Below, piece after piece: positions 34,859 through 43,696 of a stretch of 64,000 bases of DNA. The translations under genes and the position numbers were made by a program. Every line of letters starts with the position of its first letter. Position 1 is the first letter of the stretch. The notes under the pieces were generated by a model that did no database searches, was not told where the DNA came from, and saw nothing but the letters and a program-made list of their open reading frames with translations. Location of the stretch: NCBI GenBank assembly GCA_002336105.1, contig DDEQ01000044.1:1-64000 (forward strand). The letters are read 5' to 3'. Source of the DNA: Chthonomonas sp. UBA1950. Lineage in GTDB: Bacteria; Armatimonadota; Fimbriimonadia; Fimbriimonadales; Fimbriimonadaceae.

Positions 34859-36019
34859 GGCGACGCCGCTAGGTAGGTAACGAGTTGCGACAAGGGAAAT
34901 GATCGCGATAAAAACTCCGACCCAAAATGGATACTGATAGTTTCCGGTCTTCATCCACAGCAGAGCGCCAAAGTAAGGCACTGTGACTGCTGCAATATGA
35001 TTCATGGTCGTTCCCATTGCGATACACGGCGTGAGTTCACCCTTTCGGACAATTCGATTCAGGTAGGTCGTGAAGCCAATTCCAAAAGTGAAAAGGATGT
35101 TGTCGATAAGGAACAAAGCAACCAATGCCCAAGCGGTTTGTAAGGTCGCATAGCCTAGAAAAACGACGATTAGGCCAATGGCATAGAGCGTGAGCGGCTC
35201 TCGTTCTCCCCTTTTATCAAGAATCTTGCCCATCCTTGGGGCGGTGATCGCGATCAGTATAGCGTTGACAAACTGAATCAGCACCATTGTCTGCAACGGC
35301 ATTTTGTAGACGATGATCAGGGCAAACGACGCGAAGATGGAGAAGATTTGCCGCCTGCATCCTTCTAGAAAGGTGAGGAGATAGAACAGGCCGTATTCCC
35401 GCCGAAAGATGAGTCTTTGACGTGAACCATGCTCGGCATGGGTCGAGAGCAATAGCGCGTAGATGCCAGCGATGACAATGGCGATTCCGCCGAGTATGAA
35501 ATACGCCTTGTATGCTCCTGGGAACAGTCGAGTCAGAAGATACGTGGTTCCGAGCCCGACTATGGTAGCTACAGCGCCGATGCCGGACATTCTGCCAAGG
35601 TGTCGACCGCCTTCTTTGCCCTTGGAGAGAGCTAGCGTGATCGAACCTTGCACTGTCGCCCAAAGGTGAAAGCCAATGGACCAAAAGACCGTGACGGTGA
35701 TCAATGGATTGAGGTGGTCGAAGTATCCCGTGACACCTATACCGATACCGCCGAGGATCAGGCCGATTGCTGCTACTTTGGATTCAGCGAGTGCAACCAG
35801 AGTGCCTGCCATTAGCGCGGCAAGTAAGCCAGGGATTTCGCGAATCGCTTCGAGCTTTCCAAGGTCAAGCGCAGATGCTTGGAGCACATCGCGCAAGTAG
35901 TTCTGAAACGGTCCGCTATAGACTGAAAAGCCAAACGAAAACAGAAACGTCAGAATCGCAAAATAGCGCCAATCCCTGCGCAAGGTTTCGATCTGTAATG
36001 GAGTTAACTCGTCTGACAT
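34847..36019 (-). CDS. MFS transporter
   Basis: A 390-residue protein with about 11-12 hydrophobic segments and a cytoplasmic loop near the middle (STHAEHGSRQRLIFRREYG). The first half carries FLFSFGFSVYSGPFQNYLRDV, and loops between helices 2 and 3 have basic residues, fitting the major facilitator superfamily. Substrate is unknown. Its start overlaps the 3' end of lpxB by 16 bases, so both are probably one operon. The 3' end overlaps the convergent phosphatase gene. Confidence 0.8.
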   Translation of the reverse strand: MSDELTPLQIETLRRDWRYFAILTFLFSFGFSVYSGPFQNYLRDVLQASALDLGKLEAIREIPGLLAALMAGTLVALAESKVAAIGLILGGIGIGVTGYFDHLNPLITVTVFWSIGFHLWATVQGSITLALSKGKEGGRHLGRMSGIGAVATIVGLGTTYLLTRLFPGAYKAYFILGGIAIVIAGIYALLLSTHAEHGSRQRLIFRREYGLFYLLTFLEGCRRQIFSIFASFALIIVYKMPLQTMVLIQFVNAILIAITAPRMGKILDKRGEREPLTLYAIGLIVVFLGYATLQTAWALVALFLIDNILFTFGIGFTTYLNRIVRKGELTPCIAMGTTMNHIAAVTVPYFGALLWMKTGNYQYPFWVGVFIAIISLVATRYLPSGVASEV

Positions 36020-37401
36020 TGGTTTTCACATCCCGATTTGGCGATATCAGTCAGCATATCGAGAGCTAACTCGGCAGTTTTCGTAATCGCATCGCTCGGG
36101 CCTAGTAATGAGTCCAGCTCGTGAAAATCAGAAAGCTGATGCTCCCGCTCTTGGCCGTCTTGGAGAAGATTCTCGATTAGTTGGCGAATCTTTTCTGGTG
36201 ACGCTTCTTCTTGAACCAACTCAGGAATGGAAGGTCGATCAAGAATGATGTTCGGCAGGGCAATAAACTTTGGCCGCTTAATGTTGAGCAGTTTAGCTTC
36301 TCTTTGCATGCCCTCGGTAAGTCGATACACTACGACCATCGGGCATTCGCACAGCGCGGCTTCGAGGGTGGCTGTACCACTGCAGACAACCGCTGCCCGA
36401 GCGCCCCGAAGCACGAAACCGGTATCTCCCACGACAAAAGAGTCGTCATTTCGGCCCGAAAGTCGATTCCAAGTCTCCCTAAACTCAGATTCGACTTCGG
36501 TTGGGGCAAGGGCAAAAACGCACTTTCTGTCAATGCTCCTTAAAGCTTCAGCAAGCACAGGAAGGTTTGCTTCGATTTCGTGTTTTCGACTACCCGGCAA
36601 AACCGCAATTGTCGTCTTCACTTCCGGATTACACTTCGCGCCTTCGACGAGCTGTTTGATCGGATGTCCAAACCAGTAGGCATCGGCTCCTATTTTGTTT
36701 AGTATTTCTGCCGACCACTCAAAGGGAGTTACTATCTTGTCGGCAATTTGCGGAAGATCTGCGCCTTGTCGATCTCGTCTCCATGATCCTGGGGGCACGA
36801 AGTACAACACCTTCCAGCCCTTGTTTTTTGCATGTCTGGCTAAACGGATGTTGGCGTACCCGAAGTCAATCGGGATGAAGAGGCCAGGAGACTTTGTTGA
36901 AAGAGAAGCTTTGGCGCTGTAGTAGCCCGTAAACACTTTCGGAACCGTTCTTAGAGCCTGCACGATGCTGATCGCCCCCCATCGAGAGGAGTCAGCGACT
37001 AGCTTCACACCTGCTATCTTGGATTTCTGACCACCGACCCCCGAGAACATGAAAGGCGAAGGATTGTCCTCAGAAACATGAAGTCGCTTAACGGTTTGGA
37101 CGATGTCGTTATTGACCTTCCATGTCGAGATTTCGTCATCTGGGATCTTGATTTTGAACTTGTCCTCGAGCGCCATGATGAACTCGATGTCTTCGCTGCC
37201 GAAATCCCAAGTGTCCGTTATTGAAGCGTTGGGATCAATAAATTCTTTGAGTCGGGAAATACCTTCCTCTTTGGCTACTTCCCATATCATCTGTTCTAGT
37301 TGCTGAGCAGGAAGTGCTTGGCTGAGTCTTCGAATCTCCGTTACGAGTCGAGCCGCATAGGCGTCTCCAGATGCTTCGCCAGCAGAAAGAAAGATTTTCA
37401 T
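36004..37401 (-). CDS. lpxB: Lipid-A-disaccharide synthase with ACP-like inserted domain
   Basis: A 465-residue LpxB, the GT19 glycosyltransferase joining UDP-diacylglucosamine and lipid X. The N-terminal IFLSAGEASGDAYAARLV (3-20) and then FSGVGGQKSKIAGVKL (119-134) are normally adjacent. Here residues of about 34-112 separate them and resemble an acyl carrier protein: FGSEDIEFIMALEDKFKIKI followed by PDDE and a helix. The usual DSL phosphopantetheine motif is not preserved; a Ser is at 69 in GSED. The catalytic half follows: FGHPIKQLV, LPGSRKHEIEANLP and CSGTATLEAALCECPMVVVY. The insertion is uncommon in my knowledge of LpxB. An MFS gene overlaps its end. Confidence 0.88.
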   Translation of the reverse strand: MKIFLSAGEASGDAYAARLVTEIRRLSQALPAQQLEQMIWEVAKEEGISRLKEFIDPNASITDTWDFGSEDIEFIMALEDKFKIKIPDDEISTWKVNNDIVQTVKRLHVSEDNPSPFMFSGVGGQKSKIAGVKLVADSSRWGAISIVQALRTVPKVFTGYYSAKASLSTKSPGLFIPIDFGYANIRLARHAKNKGWKVLYFVPPGSWRRDRQGADLPQIADKIVTPFEWSAEILNKIGADAYWFGHPIKQLVEGAKCNPEVKTTIAVLPGSRKHEIEANLPVLAEALRSIDRKCVFALAPTEVESEFRETWNRLSGRNDDSFVVGDTGFVLRGARAAVVCSGTATLEAALCECPMVVVYRLTEGMQREAKLLNIKRPKFIALPNIILDRPSIPELVQEEASPEKIRQLIENLLQDGQEREHQLSDFHELDSLLGPSDAITKTAELALDMLTDIAKSGCENQCQTS

Positions 37402-37525
37402 AGACTTACAATCCCGGAGCTTCCATTTGGCAATCGAACAGCGACTCTATCCGGTTTGGACAACGATATTATGGCGACTTGGATCTTCGATAAATGATGT
37501 CGAAGAACGAAGGCTAGTTCTGTCG

Positions 37526-37565
37526 AGAAGAGAAAAGCCCCATGCCGGTGGTCGGCATGGGGCTC
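37526..37565 (-). terminator. Rho-independent terminator of the SurA-like gene
   Basis: On the minus strand, AGCCCCATGCCG and CGGCATGGGGCT (plus coordinates 37554-37565 and 37537-37548) form a perfect 12-bp stem around a five-base loop, followed by TTTTCTCTTCTC. It is 20 bases past the stop of the gene ending at 37586. The GC-rich stem plus U-rich tail makes this the clearest terminator of the window. Confidence 0.85.
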
Positions 37566-37585
37566 TCGGTGTCTGGACCAGAGAA

Positions 37586-39319
37586 CTACTTCTTCGGTGC
37601 TGGTGACGTTGGCTTTACGGCGTCTTTTGCCTTTTGAGCTTCCATTGCCTTCTTAGCCTCTTCTTCTAGCTTCTTCTGTTCAGCTTCTTGGGCAACCTTT
37701 GCAGTGTCATAGGTTTCCTTGTCTTTCTTCCACTGGTTCTGGATGCTGTCCAGATCTTTCAGAGCTTCTTGTTTGACCAGGTTAGAGGAAACCAGCTTTA
37801 GAGCACGACCTTGGATCTCTCTGAATCGCTGTTCGCCAAGCACGTCAAACGATCCACCGTTTGTTCGGGCGGCATTGACGATCTGCTCCAGGGCTTCGGG
37901 ACCTTTCTTTGCCGCGATATAGTCGTCGGCAAGCTGCATCTGAAGGTCAAAATCTGGAACGACATCGAGCAGACCAAGAATGATCGCCTGTTTGTCTGCC
38001 TCGAGGGATTTCTTATCGACTCCAGGTGACTCCATGAGTGCAGCAAAAGCTGCGTATCGTGCAATAGCTGCTGGCTTTGTATCGGCTGGATTTCCATCAG
38101 ATACCGCAGACTTGGCGATATCTAGAACCTTCTTTAAGCTTGTAGTTGGATCAAGTTCGAGCTGAGCCATGTTAGCGAGCGTATAGAGTGCTTCGTATCC
38201 TTTACTCTTCCACTTCATCGTGCCATCCGACGAAGCTTTCTTGACCATGTCCAGCATTCGCTTGTTAAGTTCGGTGCGAACATAGGATGAAACGTAGTTT
38301 GCTCTGTTCTTATCGAAGTCGGCGGGTACGTCAGCTTTCGTTCCGACTACCTTATAGATAAGGGCGCCTGTTCTCGTTGTTACAACGTCGCTCACGTCGC
38401 CAACCTTCTTGCCCTCAAGACCTTGAAGGTCGAAAAGTTGAGCGAAAGAAGGACGAGCGCTCACAACTTTATCAGAAAGTTTCTGAGTCTTAGGGACGAC
38501 CTCGTTGCTGTACTTGTTGATGGCTGCTTCAAAGGCTGTACCGGCTTTGATCTCAGCGAGTGCGGTATCGGCGAGTTGCTTGGGAGTTTCACCCTTTGGG
38601 CCGGGCTTCTCAAAAACAATTCGCTTAACCTGGTAGGTAGAAAATTGCGACTTAACGGCTGAGTCCGTTGTCGGGATTTCCTTCCTGATCTTATTGACCA
38701 AGAATGATCCGGCGATGTCGCCGTAAGCCTTGTTCTTTACCATCTCGGTAACTTCAACGCTTTTCTTCTCTAACATTGAAGTCAGAGTTGACTGGTTGAG
38801 CTTGGTAAGGGCCGCGTCAATGTCTTTGATGGTCGCATTCTCGGGAACGAGCTTTTGTTGAAGAAGCTGTGCCTTAAACTGTTCGACGCTATCGTCGGTC
38901 ATCTGTTTGATGACTTCTTTCGTAGAAGCATCATCGTATGTAACGCCAGATTTCTCGGCGAGATAGACATTTAAACCTTGATTGACTGCAAGAGCGACGC
39001 CAGAAATATTCGCTTGAACTACTTCACGAACGGTCAAAGCTCCGGGCGGTGTTGCTGCGTTCTGAGCTTTTTCCTGGCTAATCTTGTTAGTTTGCGCAGT
39101 TATCGAAGCATCGATCAGTGAATAGGGAACGGGAATGTTGCCAATCATCACCGCGGCATCAGCTTCTGCCTCTTTACTGCCAAGTGCGCCACCCATCGCA
39201 GAGCTGCGATTGCATTGGCTGAACATCGAAACGGCAAATACTGCGGCGCACCCGATCAAGATCATCGGTCCACATCCGCCTTTGCCAAAAATTACACTTT
39301 GAAACTTTGAGATCGACAC
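37586..39319 (-). CDS. SurA/PpiC-type peptidyl-prolyl isomerase-like protein
   Basis: A 577-residue protein with an N-terminal membrane anchor or signal (PMILIGCAAVFAVSMF, about residues 18-33). Residues of about 55-210 are a SurA-N-like helical domain; a parvulin-like region follows (QVKRIVFEKPGPKGET, then EGKKVGDVSDVVTTRTGALIYKVV), a known PPIase pattern, although key residues are diverged. The C-terminal part is a helical TPR-like region with an A/K/E-rich tail ending in Pro and Lys. It is likely an envelope folding factor. It is transcribed divergently from lexA and ends in a strong terminator. Confidence 0.7.
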   Translation of the reverse strand: MSISKFQSVIFGKGGCGPMILIGCAAVFAVSMFSQCNRSSAMGGALGSKEAEADAAVMIGNIPVPYSLIDASITAQTNKISQEKAQNAATPPGALTVREVVQANISGVALAVNQGLNVYLAEKSGVTYDDASTKEVIKQMTDDSVEQFKAQLLQQKLVPENATIKDIDAALTKLNQSTLTSMLEKKSVEVTEMVKNKAYGDIAGSFLVNKIRKEIPTTDSAVKSQFSTYQVKRIVFEKPGPKGETPKQLADTALAEIKAGTAFEAAINKYSNEVVPKTQKLSDKVVSARPSFAQLFDLQGLEGKKVGDVSDVVTTRTGALIYKVVGTKADVPADFDKNRANYVSSYVRTELNKRMLDMVKKASSDGTMKWKSKGYEALYTLANMAQLELDPTTSLKKVLDIAKSAVSDGNPADTKPAAIARYAAFAALMESPGVDKKSLEADKQAIILGLLDVVPDFDLQMQLADDYIAAKKGPEALEQIVNAARTNGGSFDVLGEQRFREIQGRALKLVSSNLVKQEALKDLDSIQNQWKKDKETYDTAKVAQEAEQKKLEEEAKKAMEAQKAKDAVKPTSPAPKK

Positions 39320-39462
39320 CTTTTCGGATTACCTCTAGCCACGTCACTGAGGAGACGTAGAACCTCTTAGTATGACACGGACAGACTTTTGGTTGAACTG
39401 GGGCTAGCAGACCTAAATAAGTTGGTGCATGACGGCGCAGATTTTAGGCAACATCCGCAAAA

Positions 39463-39517
39463 ATAGTATAGATAGAGGTATTGACTAGTAGACGTAAAGG
39501 GCGTATACTATGTCTAC
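39463..39517 (+). promoter_or_regulatory. lexA promoter with inverted repeats
   Basis: TTGACT (39481-39486) and TATACT (39504-39509) with a 17-bp spacer form a near-consensus promoter. Two dyads overlap it: GTAGAC (39488-39493) with GTCTAC (39512-39517), and ATAGTATA (39463-39470) with TATACTAT (39504-39511). LexA usually represses its own gene, so these are candidate operator half-sites; the consensus for this group is not known to me. Confidence 0.6.
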
Positions 39518-39549
39518 ACTTTTGGTCTTGCCAAGGTGATGTGAACAAT

Positions 39550-40179
39550 ATGGCGACCGGTTTAACCTCTCGACAAAAGCAAATTCTACAGTACATCGTG
39601 GACTATGTACAAAGAGAAGGCTATCCGCCTTCGATTCGAGAGATCGGCAAAGATTTCGATATCGGGTCTTTGCGAGGAGTCACCGTTCATCTTGATGCCT
39701 TAGAGCGAAAGGGGTTCATTTCACGATCCAATACGCCCCGCTCGATAAAGGTTACACACCCGAGCTATCAAAGCACGACGCGCGTGACGATGTTGCCATT
39801 AGTTGGAACAATCGCCGCCGGTGCTCCTATTCAGGCTCAAGAACATGTGGAAGACATGATCCCTGTTCCAAGTGATATGGTTCGAAATGTCGATGGAGCG
39901 TTTTTGTTGAGGGTTCGTGGTGATTCGATGATCGGCGACGGGATTCTTCCTCGCGATTTAGTCGTGATCAAACCTCAAAAAACGGCTAATCATAACGAGT
40001 TGGTTGCGGCACGCCTTGGCGATGAAGCTACTGTCAAGAGAATCAACTTTAGTCGAGAAGGGGTTAAGTTGATGCCGAGCAATCCATCCTATCAACCGAT
40101 TGAGGTGGCTCAAGAGGATGCTGAGATCATCGGTAAAGTCGTGGGACTAATCCGTGACTACGAAGGAATGGCGTTCTAG
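39550..40179 (+). CDS. lexA: LexA repressor
   Basis: A 209-residue LexA, the SOS-response repressor that self-cleaves with RecA-ssDNA. The winged-helix domain is residues 1-70 (SRQKQILQYIVDYVQREGYP and PSIREIGKDF). The cleavage site is Ala90-Gly91 in TIAAGAP; the catalytic Ser126 is in RGDSM and Lys163 in EATVKR. An alternative GTG at 39541 has a closer ribosome binding site (AAGG); the TTG at 39481 is the -35 box, not a start. It is divergently transcribed from the SurA-like gene. Confidence 0.95.
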   Translation: MATGLTSRQKQILQYIVDYVQREGYPPSIREIGKDFDIGSLRGVTVHLDALERKGFISRSNTPRSIKVTHPSYQSTTRVTMLPLVGTIAAGAPIQAQEHVEDMIPVPSDMVRNVDGAFLLRVRGDSMIGDGILPRDLVVIKPQKTANHNELVAARLGDEATVKRINFSREGVKLMPSNPSYQPIEVAQEDAEIIGKVVGLIRDYEGMAF

Positions 40180-40258
40180 TTTTCCGCTGATTTGTGCATT
40201 TGCTGACAATAGATGCCGTAACTTCTTGCTAAAGTTCATTGTTTGCCCATGATCCGAA

Positions 40259-40280
40259 TGTGGAATAGTCTCATTCCACA
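40259..40280 (+). promoter_or_regulatory. Hairpin upstream of the radical SAM gene
   Basis: TGTGGAAT (40259-40266) and ATTCCACA (40273-40280) are exact complements around a six-base loop. It lies 79 bases past lexA and 51 before the radical SAM start, so it could end the lexA transcript or be part of the next leader. No U-tract follows. Confidence 0.35.
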
Positions 40281-40331
40281 CGTAGAAGCAATGCAAGGAC
40301 AGGATTTGGAATCCGCCTTAGAGGTTTCTTA

Positions 40332-41096
40332 TTGGCAAACTTCAGCATGTACGACGAAATCGGTTTTGTGTATGACATCAGAAGAGGGGCTCTACACGAC
40401 GGCCCAGGTGTTAGAACAACGGTTCTATTGCAAGGGTGTCCGCTTGATTGCGTGTGGTGCAACGAGCCTGCTTCTCGGCCCAGAACACACAAGAAAGATC
40501 CGTTCGATGCGCAACCGATGTCTGTTCGAGATATCCTGATGCTTTTGAACCAGGATCGAGCCTATCATGAGGCTAGCGGAGGGGGACTCACGGTTTCTGG
40601 AGGCGAGCCTACGGACCAGGCGGACTTCTTGCTTTGTCTGCTAAATGTTGCAAAGCAGGAAGGCTTCCACACATGCCTCGATACATGCGGTGTATTTGCT
40701 GCTTCCCTCATCACGTATTTACTTCCTGTGGTCGACTTATTTTTACTCGATTACAAAGCGCCACCCGAGATTCACAAACAGCTGACAGGTGTGAATATCG
40801 ATCCGGTCATGGCGACGCTTGAATCCCTTCTAGGTTTCGGTGCCCAGGTGCACCTGCGTTGCCCACTGGTACCCGGCGTTAATGATAGCGAAGAGCACTT
40901 AGAGCAGATTGCTAAACTGTCTGATCGGGTAGCAGGCATCGAAATTCTGCCGTACAAATCATTGGCTATGGAAAGGCATCAAAAAGCTGGGATACCATTC
41001 CAACTTAACTATATAAAAACTCCTACTGCAGTTAAGTCACAAAGATGGCTTGATAAAATGTCAACTTTTGGGGCTCGAAACGTCGGATTAGGTTGA
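40332..41096 (+). CDS. Glycyl-radical-enzyme activating protein (radical SAM)
   Basis: A 254-residue member of the PflA family. These enzymes use an iron-sulfur cluster and S-adenosylmethionine to put a glycyl radical on a partner enzyme. The cluster motif CPLDCVWC (CX3CX2C) lies at about residue 36-43, after DGPGVRTTVLLQGCP; the SAM motif GGGLTVSGGEPT is at about 83-94. No second ferredoxin-like cluster insert is seen. I use TTG at 40332 since AGAGG precedes it by nine bases; ATG at 40347 is alternative. The radical enzyme it should activate is not in this window. Confidence 0.85.
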   Translation: MANFSMYDEIGFVYDIRRGALHDGPGVRTTVLLQGCPLDCVWCNEPASRPRTHKKDPFDAQPMSVRDILMLLNQDRAYHEASGGGLTVSGGEPTDQADFLLCLLNVAKQEGFHTCLDTCGVFAASLITYLLPVVDLFLLDYKAPPEIHKQLTGVNIDPVMATLESLLGFGAQVHLRCPLVPGVNDSEEHLEQIAKLSDRVAGIEILPYKSLAMERHQKAGIPFQLNYIKTPTAVKSQRWLDKMSTFGARNVGLG

Positions 41097-41124
41097 GTTC
41101 GTCAGAATTCTATGGCAAATTGTG

Positions 41125-41150
41125 CATCCTAATCAGGCAAGATTAGGATG
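41125..41150 (+). promoter_or_regulatory. Hairpin immediately upstream of the glutaminase-family gene
   Basis: CATCCTAATC (41125-41134) and GATTAGGATG (41141-41150) are exact complements around a six-base loop, with the 3' arm ending two bases before the GTG start. The arm contains the GGATG that would serve as ribosome binding site, so the structure could restrict initiation. It could instead be the terminator of the upstream gene (stop at 41096), though no U-tract follows. Confidence 0.5.
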
Positions 41151-41152
41151 TA

Positions 41153-43696
41153 GTGAAGCCAATCTATTCTCTCTTTTTCGTCTCCGTTGTCAGCGTTGCA
41201 ACGGCTCAAGAGTTGCGGCCACCGTCTGTTCCGCTTGTGGCTTGTGACCCGTATTTCAGCATCTGGTCACCAGCTGATCAGTTGACGGATAAAGCAACAG
41301 TCCATTGGACCAGTAAGCATAATCGATTAACCAGCCTCATCAAGGTCGACGGCAGAACGTACCGACTGATGGGTGCAGACCCAGCAGGCATTGCTCCACT
41401 CGCTCAACAATCTCTCTCGATTACTCCTACTCGTTCGATTTATCGACTTGCTGGAGACGGCGTTGGCGTGACAATGACCTTCTTTACGCCCGCTCTCCCT
41501 GCGAACATCGACGTTCTTTCACGGCCAGTAACGTACATCAGTTGGGATGTGAAGTCGACCGACGGTAAGCCTCATAAGGTGAAGGTCTATCTCGATGCAT
41601 CTGGCGAGATTTCAGCCGATGATCCAAAGTTGTCTGTGTCTTATCGTCTGATCGGAAAGTCGAAGGAAGTGGCTAAGGTTGGCACGGTTGATCAGCCGGT
41701 ATTGAAGAAGAGTGGCGATGATCGAAGAATCGATTGGGGTTACTTGTATCTTACAGCCGCCTCGAAGAATGTCCCTAATAGTGTCAGCATTTCTAAGAAC
41801 TCTTTAGGATCGTTCAACCGAAATGGAACGTTGGGCCGTTCGGAGGTTTCTGCAGACGAACCCGCGATTTTAGGCAGAACAGTCAGTCTTGCATTCGACC
41901 TCGGCACGATCACCAAAAAGCCAGTCGCCGCAACCTCACTCTTGGCTTATGATGATCAGTTCAGCATCCAATACTTTGGCCAAAACCTGAGGCCATATTG
42001 GAGAAGGAACGGGTTAGATGCTAACGGGCTCATCCAAAAGTCGATTCAACAGTACAAGAGCCTGCTCAGTCAAGCTGAGAAGTTTGACCATGATTTTACT
42101 GCTGATCTCGTCAAGGTCGGTGGCACCAAATACGCCGAGATATGCGCCTTAGCTTTCAGGCAAACATTTGCAGGTAATAAAATCGCCGCCGACAAAAACG
42201 GCCAACCCTTGCTGTTTCCGAAAGAGAACTCCAGTAACGGCTGCATTGGCACCGTCGATGTCATTTTCCCGATGGCGCCACAGTTCTTGCTATTTGGACC
42301 TTCACTCACCAAGGCGATGATCGTATCGAACCTAGATTATGCTCAATCAAAGCGATGGCGATGGCCTTTTGCTCCTCACGATATCGGCACCTATCCTTTG
42401 GCGAATGGGCAGGTCTATGGCGGTGGCGAAAGGACGATTGACAACCAGATGCCAGTTGAAGAAACGGGCAACATGCTGATCCTGACTGCTGCTCTTGCCA
42501 GAATGGAGGGCAACGCAGACTTCGCCAAAAAATACTGGCCGACTCTGACAAAGTGGGCCGAGTTCTTGAAAGATAAAGGCTTTGACCCGGAAAATCAGCT
42601 CTCCACTGACGACTTTCTAGGGCACCTCGCTCACAATACAAACCTATCCATTAAAGCAACTCTGGGCTTGGCTAGTTACGCCGTTCTGAGCGAGATGATC
42701 GGTCATCCTGAGACCGCCAAGACCTACCGAAATACAGCAAGAAGTTTTGCAAAGCGATGGGTTAAAGAAGCTTGGGATGGAGATCACTATCGGTTGGCGT
42801 TCGATCAAGCTGGAAGCTGGAGTCAGAAATACAACCTGGTTTGGGACAAAATCCTTGGCCTTAACATCTATCCGGATAGTGTAGCTAAAGTCGAGACTGC
42901 ATTTTATAGATCGAAAATGAACCCATACGGAGTCGCTCTTGATAGTCGTCAGGGTGGCAAGATGGCGAAGGTTGACTGGAGCCTGTGGACGGCATGTCTG
43001 AGCGGAAATCGCTCTGATTTTGAGCAGATCATGAATCCGGTCTGGAGATACATCAACGAGACACCGAATCGAGTCGCTATGTGTGACAACTACGACACCA
43101 CCAACGGTCGCTATGTAATGTTCCACGCAAGACCCGTTGTTGGCGGCGTTTTCCTCAAAGCTCTCTACGATAAAGCCGTATGGAAAAAGTGGGCTTCGAA
43201 AGACGTTACGAAGGCTGCCGGATGGGCTCCTTTGCCAACTCCTCCGGTAACGAAGGAGTTTGTTCCAACGGCTTTGTCTGCAAAGATAACGTGGCAATAC
43301 ACCACCGAAAAGCCTATCGGAGACTGGATGTCTTCAAGTTACAAGGCGAATGGCTGGTCGATAGGTCTTGGCGGGTTTGGAACGTCCGGAACCCCGGGTG
43401 TCAATGTGCGCACTGAATGGAAGACAAGCGACATCTGGCTTCGAAGAGAGTTTGAAGTCAAGGTGCCGAAAGGGAAGATTGCCCTCAAACTGTATCACGA
43501 CGAAGATGCAGAGGTTTATCTCAACGGCAAGCTCATCACAAAAGAATCAGGCTATGTAACTACCTACAACCTGATTCCTTTGGTTGGAAAAAAACGAGAA
43601 CTACTAAGAGATGGCAAGAACACGATCGCAATCCATTGCCGACAGACTAGTGGTGGTCAAGGTGTTGACGCTGGCTTCGTTCTCATTGTGAAGTAG
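41153..43696 (+). CDS. Exported glutaminase-family protein (DUF4965/DUF5127/DUF1793 type)
   Basis: An 847-residue protein with signal peptide (cleavage near TAQE, residue 19). It matches the fungal-type glutaminase A family: RPPSVPLVACDPYFSIWSPA opens the N-terminal domain, and TYISWDVKSTDGKPHKVKVY follows in the next. The later GCIGTVDVIFPMAPQFLLF and VEETGNMLILTAALAR segments belong to an alpha/alpha barrel-like domain. The last 130 residues (WLRREFEVKVPKGKIALKLY, DEDAEVYLNGKL) resemble a galactose-binding beta-sandwich. It may cleave glutamine or other amides or glycosides outside the cell; substrate not proven. Convergent overlap with the HAD gene is 14 bases. Confidence 0.8.
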   Translation: MKPIYSLFFVSVVSVATAQELRPPSVPLVACDPYFSIWSPADQLTDKATVHWTSKHNRLTSLIKVDGRTYRLMGADPAGIAPLAQQSLSITPTRSIYRLAGDGVGVTMTFFTPALPANIDVLSRPVTYISWDVKSTDGKPHKVKVYLDASGEISADDPKLSVSYRLIGKSKEVAKVGTVDQPVLKKSGDDRRIDWGYLYLTAASKNVPNSVSISKNSLGSFNRNGTLGRSEVSADEPAILGRTVSLAFDLGTITKKPVAATSLLAYDDQFSIQYFGQNLRPYWRRNGLDANGLIQKSIQQYKSLLSQAEKFDHDFTADLVKVGGTKYAEICALAFRQTFAGNKIAADKNGQPLLFPKENSSNGCIGTVDVIFPMAPQFLLFGPSLTKAMIVSNLDYAQSKRWRWPFAPHDIGTYPLANGQVYGGGERTIDNQMPVEETGNMLILTAALARMEGNADFAKKYWPTLTKWAEFLKDKGFDPENQLSTDDFLGHLAHNTNLSIKATLGLASYAVLSEMIGHPETAKTYRNTARSFAKRWVKEAWDGDHYRLAFDQAGSWSQKYNLVWDKILGLNIYPDSVAKVETAFYRSKMNPYGVALDSRQGGKMAKVDWSLWTACLSGNRSDFEQIMNPVWRYINETPNRVAMCDNYDTTNGRYVMFHARPVVGGVFLKALYDKAVWKKWASKDVTKAAGWAPLPTPPVTKEFVPTALSAKITWQYTTEKPIGDWMSSSYKANGWSIGLGGFGTSGTPGVNVRTEWKTSDIWLRREFEVKVPKGKIALKLYHDEDAEVYLNGKLITKESGYVTTYNLIPLVGKKRELLRDGKNTIAIHCRQTSGGQGVDAGFVLIVK

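Noticed and set aside
37586..39319. Classical PpiC isomerase with intact active site
   Set aside because: The parvulin-like region is present only in outline; key residues are not clearly identifiable, so only a family-level call was made.
40243..40539. A 98-codon plus-strand frame overlapping the start of the radical SAM gene
   Set aside because: Most of it is an alternative reading of the activase gene, and its start lies at the hairpin without a good ribosome binding site.
42644..43297. A 217-codon minus-strand frame inside the glutaminase-family gene
   Set aside because: It mirrors the plus-strand codons; the composition (many Arg, Ser, Cys) is typical of an antisense frame.
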